Part shown: one piece after another, positions 59,252 through 64,000 of the stretch
Layout: the number at the start of each line of letters is the position of its first letter
Numbering within the stretch: position 1 is the first letter of the stretch
NCBI RefSeq assembly: GCF_025398155.2
Contig: NZ_CP104562.2
Span: 4,092,001-4,156,000, forward strand
Source of the DNA: Roseateles amylovorans
GTDB taxonomy: Bacteria > Pseudomonadota > Gammaproteobacteria > Burkholderiales > Burkholderiaceae_C
Direction of reading: 5' to 3'
DNA length: 64,000 nt
Made by a program: the position numbers and the translations under genes
The notes under the pieces: generated by a model
The model's database searches: none
Seen by the model: the letters and a program-made list of their open reading frames with translations, nothing else
Told to the model about the DNA's origin: nothing

Positions 59252-61524
59252 ACGCCATCCTGGACGGCGAGCTGCCGCCGCCCGGCGACGACCGGGCCAG
59301 CATCCTCATCGTGGACGACCTGCCGGAGAAGCTGCTGGTCTTCGAGACCATCCTGGCCGACCTGGGACAGCATCTGGTGATCGTGCGCTCCGGCAGCGAA
59401 GCCCTGCGCGAGGTGCTGCGCCGCGAGTTCGCGGTGATCCTGATGGATGTGAACATGCCCGGCATCGACGGGCTGGAAACCGCCCGGCTGATCCGCGGCT
59501 ATCGGCGCTCGGCGCACACGCCCATCATCTTCGTCACCGCCTATGCGGACGAATTGCAGACCTCGCAGGGCTATTCGCTGGGCGCGGTGGACTACATCCT
59601 CTCGCCGGTGATTCCGGATGTGCTGCGCAGCAAGGTGCGGGTCTTCGTGGACCTGTATGTCATGCAGCAACGGCTGCGGCAGCAGGCCCTGGAGCGCATC
59701 GCGATTGCTCGCGCCGAAGCGGCACAACGCGCGGCCGAGGAAAGCACGCGCCGGTCGATCTTCCTGGCGCAGGCCGGCCGCGAGCTGGCGGATTCGCTGG
59801 ACGCGGAAGTCGGCATGCGACGCTTGCTGGCCCTGCTGGTGCCACGCTTTGCGCCGCAGGCGCTGCTCTGGCTGCGGGATGCCGGACGCGGCCACGAGCG
59901 GGTGCTGCGCTGCGATGCCCCGACCACCGAGATCGAGGCGCCGATCTACACCGACGGCCGTGAGGACCTGCGCTCCGAAGTCCTCTACAACGCCACCCGC
60001 GACACGCTGGACGCGCTCACCGGCGCGGCCCTGAGCCACCGCGACGACGCCCACGCCCCGCTGGCGCTGCGCCGCCGCGAGAACCACCACGGCGTGGTGC
60101 TGCCGCTGCTGACCGGCGAACGGGTGCTGGGCGGCCTGCTGCTGTGCGAGCCTCACCAGCCGCCGGATTGGCCGACGCTGGAAGAGCTGACCGGCCGCGC
60201 CGCGATTGCCTTCGAAAACGCACGGCTGTACGGCGCGCTGCAGTCGGAGATCGTGGAGCGGCGTCAGGCGGAGGCCAGCCTGCTGGAAGCCAGCCAACGC
60301 AAGGACGAGTTCCTGGCCATGCTCTCACACGAGCTGCGCAATCCCCTCGCCCCGATCCGCAATGCGGTCGAGGTGATGCGCCAGCTCGCGGCGGACAACG
60401 ACAGCCGCATGGCGCAGGCGGTCTCCGTGACCGAACGCCAAGTCAAGCACCTCACCCGGCTGGTCGACGAACTGCTGGATGTGGCCCGCATCAGCCAGGG
60501 CAAGATCGTGCTGAAGACCGACACCGTGGACCTGCGCCAGATCGTGCACCAGGGCGCCGAGCCGGTGCAGCCGCTGATCGATCAGCAGCATCAGCAGTTG
60601 CGGATGTCGTTGCCGGACCGGCCGGTGTGGATCCGCGGCGATTCGGCCCGTCTGATCCAGGTGGTGACCAATCTGCTGCACAACGCGGCCAAATACACCG
60701 AGCCCGGCGGCCGCATTGCGCTGACCCTGGAGTCCGGTCCTTCCGGCATTGCACTGGCCGTGGCGGACAACGGCCGCGGCATCGAGCCCGGCCTGCTGCC
60801 CCATGTGTTCGATCTCTTCGAGCAGGGCCCGCGCGGCCTGGACCGCAATCAAGGCGGTCTGGGCGTGGGGCTGACGCTGGTACAGCGTCTGGTGCAACTG
60901 CACCATGGCTCGGTACAGGCCTTCAGCGATGGACTGGGGCAAGGGTCGGAGTTCCGGGTGCAACTGCCGCCGGCCGAGGTGGACGTTGCCGGCGTGCCAG
61001 GCGCGGCGACGCCTCGCGAGCTCTCCGGGGCGCGACCTGGTGCCGCGTCCCATGCCGCGTCCCATGCGCAGCCGGCAGAAGCCACCGGTGGGCCGGCGGA
61101 CCATGCCGCACCGAGCACCGCTTTCCGCGTGCTGGTCGTGGACGACAACCGGGACGCGGCGGACTCGATGGCGGTGTTCCTGGAGCTGGCCGGCTTCCTC
61201 ACCGAGGTGGCGCTGGATGGCCCGCAGGCGATTCAGTTCTGCGGCCGGCATGGGCCGCAGGTGGTGCTGCTGGACATCGGTCTGCCGGGGCTGGACGGTT
61301 ATGAGGTGGCGCGGCGCCTGCGCGCCCTGCCCGAGATGCAGCACTGCCTGCTGATCGCGCTGACCGGCTATGGACAGCAGGACGACCGACGTCGCGCCCA
61401 TGAGGCGGGCTTCGATGTTCACCTGGTCAAGCCGGCGGATCCGGATGCGGTGGTGGAGCTGATCGAGGAATGGCGGCGCCGCGAGCCGGTGATGGCCTCG
61501 ACGACCATGGGATCGGGGCGCTAG
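59242..61524 (+). CDS. REC-GAF-histidine kinase-REC hybrid protein
   Basis: 760 residues, no membrane helix. An N-terminal receiver (ILIVDDLPEKLLVFE; acceptor Asp69 in VILMDVNMPGIDG; a Ser-Pro where the switch Lys-Pro is normal, VDYILSPVIPDV) precedes a linker helix and a GAF domain (~175-335). HisKA has His in MLSHELRNPLAPIRNA (~363), then HATPase (NLLHNAAKYTEPGG, DNGRGIEP, GGLGVGLTLV), a linker of about 40 Ala/Pro-rich residues and a C-terminal receiver (VLVVDDNRDAADSM, LLDIGLPGLDGYE). It is coupled to the poly-HAMP kinase gene by a 10-bp overlap, so the two likely form one relay: the first receiver may take phosphate from the upstream kinase. ATG at 59242. Confidence 0.92.
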   Translation: MPLNAILDGELPPPGDDRASILIVDDLPEKLLVFETILADLGQHLVIVRSGSEALREVLRREFAVILMDVNMPGIDGLETARLIRGYRRSAHTPIIFVTAYADELQTSQGYSLGAVDYILSPVIPDVLRSKVRVFVDLYVMQQRLRQQALERIAIARAEAAQRAAEESTRRSIFLAQAGRELADSLDAEVGMRRLLALLVPRFAPQALLWLRDAGRGHERVLRCDAPTTEIEAPIYTDGREDLRSEVLYNATRDTLDALTGAALSHRDDAHAPLALRRRENHHGVVLPLLTGERVLGGLLLCEPHQPPDWPTLEELTGRAAIAFENARLYGALQSEIVERRQAEASLLEASQRKDEFLAMLSHELRNPLAPIRNAVEVMRQLAADNDSRMAQAVSVTERQVKHLTRLVDELLDVARISQGKIVLKTDTVDLRQIVHQGAEPVQPLIDQQHQQLRMSLPDRPVWIRGDSARLIQVVTNLLHNAAKYTEPGGRIALTLESGPSGIALAVADNGRGIEPGLLPHVFDLFEQGPRGLDRNQGGLGVGLTLVQRLVQLHHGSVQAFSDGLGQGSEFRVQLPPAEVDVAGVPGAATPRELSGARPGAASHAASHAQPAEATGGPADHAAPSTAFRVLVVDDNRDAADSMAVFLELAGFLTEVALDGPQAIQFCGRHGPQVVLLDIGLPGLDGYEVARRLRALPEMQHCLLIALTGYGQQDDRRRAHEAGFDVHLVKPADPDAVVELIEEWRRREPVMASTTMGSGR

Positions 61525-61589
61525 GACCGGCCCCTAACGGGCGCGTGACGGTCGCGTGATGGGCGCCAGCGCGGGCGTTCGACAGGCCG

Positions 61590-62387
61590 TCAGGTCGGCG
61601 GGTTCGTCTGCGCGCCCAGGCCCACCAGATCACCGCTGAGCCACGGCTGCGAGTCCCACGGATCTTGCGTGGCGGCGATCGGCTGGGGCCAGGCCAGGTC
61701 GTCGACATCGACCCCGCATCCGCGCAGCCAGCGCGTCGCTGCCGCAAAGCGCGCCCGGTCTGCGCCCAGCGCGCACGGATGGGCCCGAAACGCGCGCGCC
61801 GCGCCCTCCAGATCCCCCAACGCCAGACGCGCCGCCAGCGCCCACGCCCCGGCGATGCCGCTGCGCTCGAACCCCGGCGCATCGGCGGCGGCGGCCAGAC
61901 CGTGCAGCGTCAGCCGCTGCGCCAGTGCCGGCAGCGCCTGCTGCTGGATCAAGCCAGCGAGCGTCGCGCCCAGCGTCTGTGCGGTGACCCAGCGCGCACG
62001 CTGCAAGCGACCGTCCTCACGCCATTGCAGGCCCGGCGGCAACGGGGAACCCACCGCGCCTGGCAGATCGGACAGACGCAGCATGCAGGCCAAGTGGCTG
62101 GCGTAGTCCGGCACCCGCCAGGCGTGGGCCTTGGCGTAGGCGAACGGCCGCACCTGGGACAGCAGCTCGACCAGCGTAGGCACCTTGACGGTCACCTGCA
62201 GCCAGCAGGTGCGAAAGCCATAGGCAAAGCCCAGCGTCACCGCCTGCAGACGCGGCAGCAGGTCGTCGTCGGAGCGTCGGTGATAGACATGTTCGATGCG
62301 CTCAAAACCGAGCGGCAGCAGTACCGCATCCACCTCAGCCAGCGCGGTGTCGAGGTCGGCAATGGCATTGAATCGTCGTGCGGACAT
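61590..62387 (-). CDS. Hypothetical protein
   Basis: 265 residues, family not recognised. No signal peptide or transmembrane segment. It starts MSARRFNAIADLDTALAEVD and contains LGFERIEHVYHRRSDDDLL, FGFRTCWLQVTV-like strands and a helical Ala/Leu-rich C-terminal half (GIAGAWALAARLALGDLEGA). Trp and Arg are frequent. The start is the ATG at 62387, downstream of a TTG at 62399. It converges on the kinase genes and stands apart from the signalling cluster in direction. Confidence 0.55.
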   Translation of the reverse strand: MSARRFNAIADLDTALAEVDAVLLPLGFERIEHVYHRRSDDDLLPRLQAVTLGFAYGFRTCWLQVTVKVPTLVELLSQVRPFAYAKAHAWRVPDYASHLACMLRLSDLPGAVGSPLPPGLQWREDGRLQRARWVTAQTLGATLAGLIQQQALPALAQRLTLHGLAAAADAPGFERSGIAGAWALAARLALGDLEGAARAFRAHPCALGADRARFAAATRWLRGCGVDVDDLAWPQPIAATQDPWDSQPWLSGDLVGLGAQTNPPT

Positions 62388-62798
62388 GGTCGAGGACAAG
62401 GCGGTTGTTCACCACCGGCCCATCGGTCGGGCGCGGGCCTGGCGGTCATTGAATCGATGGGGCCCAACACGGCGCAGGCAAGACCTGGCGCGCCGAGCAA
62501 TCGTTCCGGGCCGAGATGCTAGCCGCAGATTCAGTGGCGACGCCGTGAGGCGCTTGCGCCGGCACCGCGCCCGAAGCGGGACGCTGGAATGCCTCATCCT
62601 CAAATCAAATAAATCAAATACGCCGATTTTTTGGACCTGAAAAGGGGCGCATTGCACACCGCGGAGGGCTCACCTCCCTCGTGTGCGGAATTGCCGCAAT
62701 CGCCGTCAGTTGCGCGCCGGAGGGCACTTCCGACCGCCCAGCGCTGGACATCGCATCAAATAACAATAAAACTACTTTCACCGATTCAGGTGATTGAA
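62388..62798. other. Divergent intergenic region with A+T-rich patch
   Basis: 411 bp without a supported gene. An A+T-rich segment at 62596-62640 carries the repeated word AAATCAAAT and a run of T's. A second A+T-rich patch at 62756-62780 lies just before the receiver gene. These may hold its promoter, but no consensus was identified. Confidence 0.4.
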
Positions 62799-63188
62799 AT
62801 GAATAAAACGATTATCGCAATCGATGACCAGCCGGACATCCGCAAGCTCATTCGCATGACGCTGGAGTTCAAGGACTTCCAGGTGATCGAAGCCGACAGC
62901 GGCGAGGCCGGACTGGCGCTGGTGCGCCAGCACCGGCCCGACCTGATCCTGCTCGACGTGATGATGCCCGGCCTGGACGGCTTCGCAGTCAGCAACACCC
63001 TGGCGGCTGATCCTGAGCTTCGCCGCATTCCGGTGGTCATGCTCACCGCGCTGGACCGTCCCAAGGACGTCGAAGCCGGCCTGCACACCGGTGCCCGGGC
63101 CTACCTGACCAAGCCCTTCAGCCCGATGGCGCTGATCCAGCTGGTCGGCCGCCTGTCGCAGGAAGCGCCGCCCTCGGACGCCGCCTGA
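62799..63188 (+). CDS. Single-domain response regulator (CheY-like)
   Basis: 129 residues. Receiver with IIAIDDQPDIRKLIRMTLE, acceptor Asp in LILLDVMMPGLDGF, Thr in VVMLTAL, and Lys in AYLTKPFSPMAL. No output domain. AGGTGA lies 8 nt before the ATG at 62799; the frame upstream is open but not conserved-looking. It precedes a soluble chemoreceptor by 92 bp and is probably its or the kinases' phospho-carrier. Confidence 0.9.
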   Translation: MNKTIIAIDDQPDIRKLIRMTLEFKDFQVIEADSGEAGLALVRQHRPDLILLDVMMPGLDGFAVSNTLAADPELRRIPVVMLTALDRPKDVEAGLHTGARAYLTKPFSPMALIQLVGRLSQEAPPSDAA

Positions 63189-63280
63189 TCGGCCCCTTCC
63201 CCAAGGCCGCGCCTGCCTTGCTGCGGGCGATGCCGTCCCACGACCCCTGTTCCACCCGCTGACGAATTGAAAGGTTCCCC

Positions 63281-64000
63281 ATGGCCCTGATCAAGAAATC
63301 CATCCCCTCAGCCGCCACGGCCACCGCCAGCGCGACGACCGCCTCCGCCCGCCTGGCCGGCAGCGCCGCCCGCGATGCCGAGGTGCAGCGCAAGCGTGCG
63401 CGCACCCTGGCCAAGCAGCAGCAAGCCGCCGAACGCATCGCTGCGGCGACGGGACAGATGTCGTCAGGCATTGCCGAGGCCGCCTCGGCCGCGGAAGAGC
63501 TCAAGCGCGCGGCCGACCAGATCGCCACCGGGGCCGATCAGGCCTCCGGCGCCGCCCAGGAATCGCTGGCCGCTTTCAAGCAGGTGGAAGCGGCGGTGAC
63601 CCGCCAGCTTCAGAACGCCGAGCAAGGCCGCGACCGCTCGGAAGCGACCCAAGGGCTGGTCGCCCGGACCAGCGCCGAAATCGCTGCGCTGGTGACCAAC
63701 GTCGGCGTCTCGGCACAGCGTCAGGCCGCCTCGGTGACCATGGTGGCGGAGCTGGAGAAGCAGGCCGCCAACATCGGCGACATCGTCAAGGCGGTGGCGC
63801 GGATTGCCGATCAGACCAATCTGCTGGCGCTGAATGCCGCCATCGAGGCCGCGCGGGCCGGTCAGCATGGCAAGGGCTTCGCCGTGGTGGCCGACGAGGT
63901 GCGCACCCTGGCCGAGACCTCGGAAAAGAGCGCCAAGCAGATCCAGGATCTGGTCGCTCAGATCCAGCATGAGGTCAAGCAGATTGCCGATGGCATCGGT
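63281..64000 (+). CDS. Soluble methyl-accepting chemotaxis protein (3' end cut off)
   Basis: 240 codons visible; the gene continues past the right edge. No transmembrane segment in the N-terminal part (MALIKKSIPSAATATASATT start), so it is a cytoplasmic chemoreceptor. The conserved hairpin tip of MCPs is clear: RIADQTNLLALNAAIEAARA, HGKGFAVVADEVRTLAETSE and KSAKQIQDLV. It would bind CheA/CheW. GAAAGG lies 6 nt before the ATG. Downstream che genes are expected but not visible. Confidence 0.92.
   Translation, partial: MALIKKSIPSAATATASATTASARLAGSAARDAEVQRKRARTLAKQQQAAERIAAATGQMSSGIAEAASAAEELKRAADQIATGADQASGAAQESLAAFKQVEAAVTRQLQNAEQGRDRSEATQGLVARTSAEIAALVTNVGVSAQRQAASVTMVAELEKQAANIGDIVKAVARIADQTNLLALNAAIEAARAGQHGKGFAVVADEVRTLAETSEKSAKQIQDLVAQIQHEVKQIADGIG

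Noticed and set aside
1..64000. tRNA, rRNA or riboswitch genes
   Set aside because: Read for cloverleaf-like and conserved RNA words on both strands; none was recognised by eye, though a covariance search would be more sensitive.

Overview
The window is high-GC, gene-dense DNA from a betaproteobacterium, most likely of order Burkholderiales (a Roseateles/Mitsuaria/Rubrivivax-like relative). Four things point there: an exosortase-A (XrtA/EpsH1) type exopolysaccharide operon with a PEP-CTERM protein beside it, the ygfZ / mltG-tmk-holB-pilZ-tatD neighbourhood, a DUF4936 gene, and an IS481-group element close to that of Bordetella. No rRNA, tRNA or CRISPR array was seen. The genus is an inference from gene order, not a search result.

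Layout. 1-9339 (minus): truncated XrtA exopolysaccharide operon, read in transcription order as export lipoprotein, chain-length determinant, tyrosine autokinase, outer-membrane protein, ATPase, polysaccharide deacetylase, FemAB-like protein and glycosyltransferase; the exosortase itself should lie beyond the left edge. 9612-11827: a stand-alone ThiF/E1-like enzyme and a PEP-CTERM protein with a good sigma-54 promoter. 12189-24505: envelope and housekeeping genes (OmpA lipoprotein, ankyrin protein with a collagen-like N-terminal tract, tatD, pilZ, holB, tmk, mltG, ygfZ, a Kef-type antiporter, a lipoprotein hydrolase). 24699-32367: accessory and stress genes, with regulators facing their targets across clear inverted repeats (LysR/azoreductase, ArsR-like/S41 protease), a cold-shock-like leader with an RRM protein, and a TetR regulator. 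32712-36035: a large lipoprotein joining two discoidin-like domains to a di-haem oxidoreductase. 36175-43775: small secreted and hypothetical genes, a complete IS481-group element and a more A+T-rich gene for an Mrr-like nuclease fused to an nSTAND3-type NTPase, which is the best candidate antiphage gene in the window. 43968-52645: GST, membrane hybrid kinase, thioesterase-GNAT fusion, esterase, a TetR gene with duplicated 16-bp operators, and an iron alcohol dehydrogenase. 52718-64000: a signalling cluster with a receiver protein, a soluble 1964-residue poly-HAMP hybrid kinase, a REC-GAF-kinase-REC protein, another receiver and a soluble chemoreceptor cut by the right edge.

How the parts may work together. 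The EPS operon makes, length-controls and exports a polysaccharide that would interact with exosortase-processed PEP-CTERM proteins; the sigma-54 promoter of the PEP-CTERM gene fits the PrsK/PrsR control known for such systems. The right-hand cluster looks like a cytoplasmic multi-step phosphorelay next to a soluble chemoreceptor. The most noteworthy candidates are the Mrr-nSTAND3 gene beside a young IS insertion, the poly-HAMP kinase with a recent internal duplication, and the discoidin/di-haem lipoprotein.
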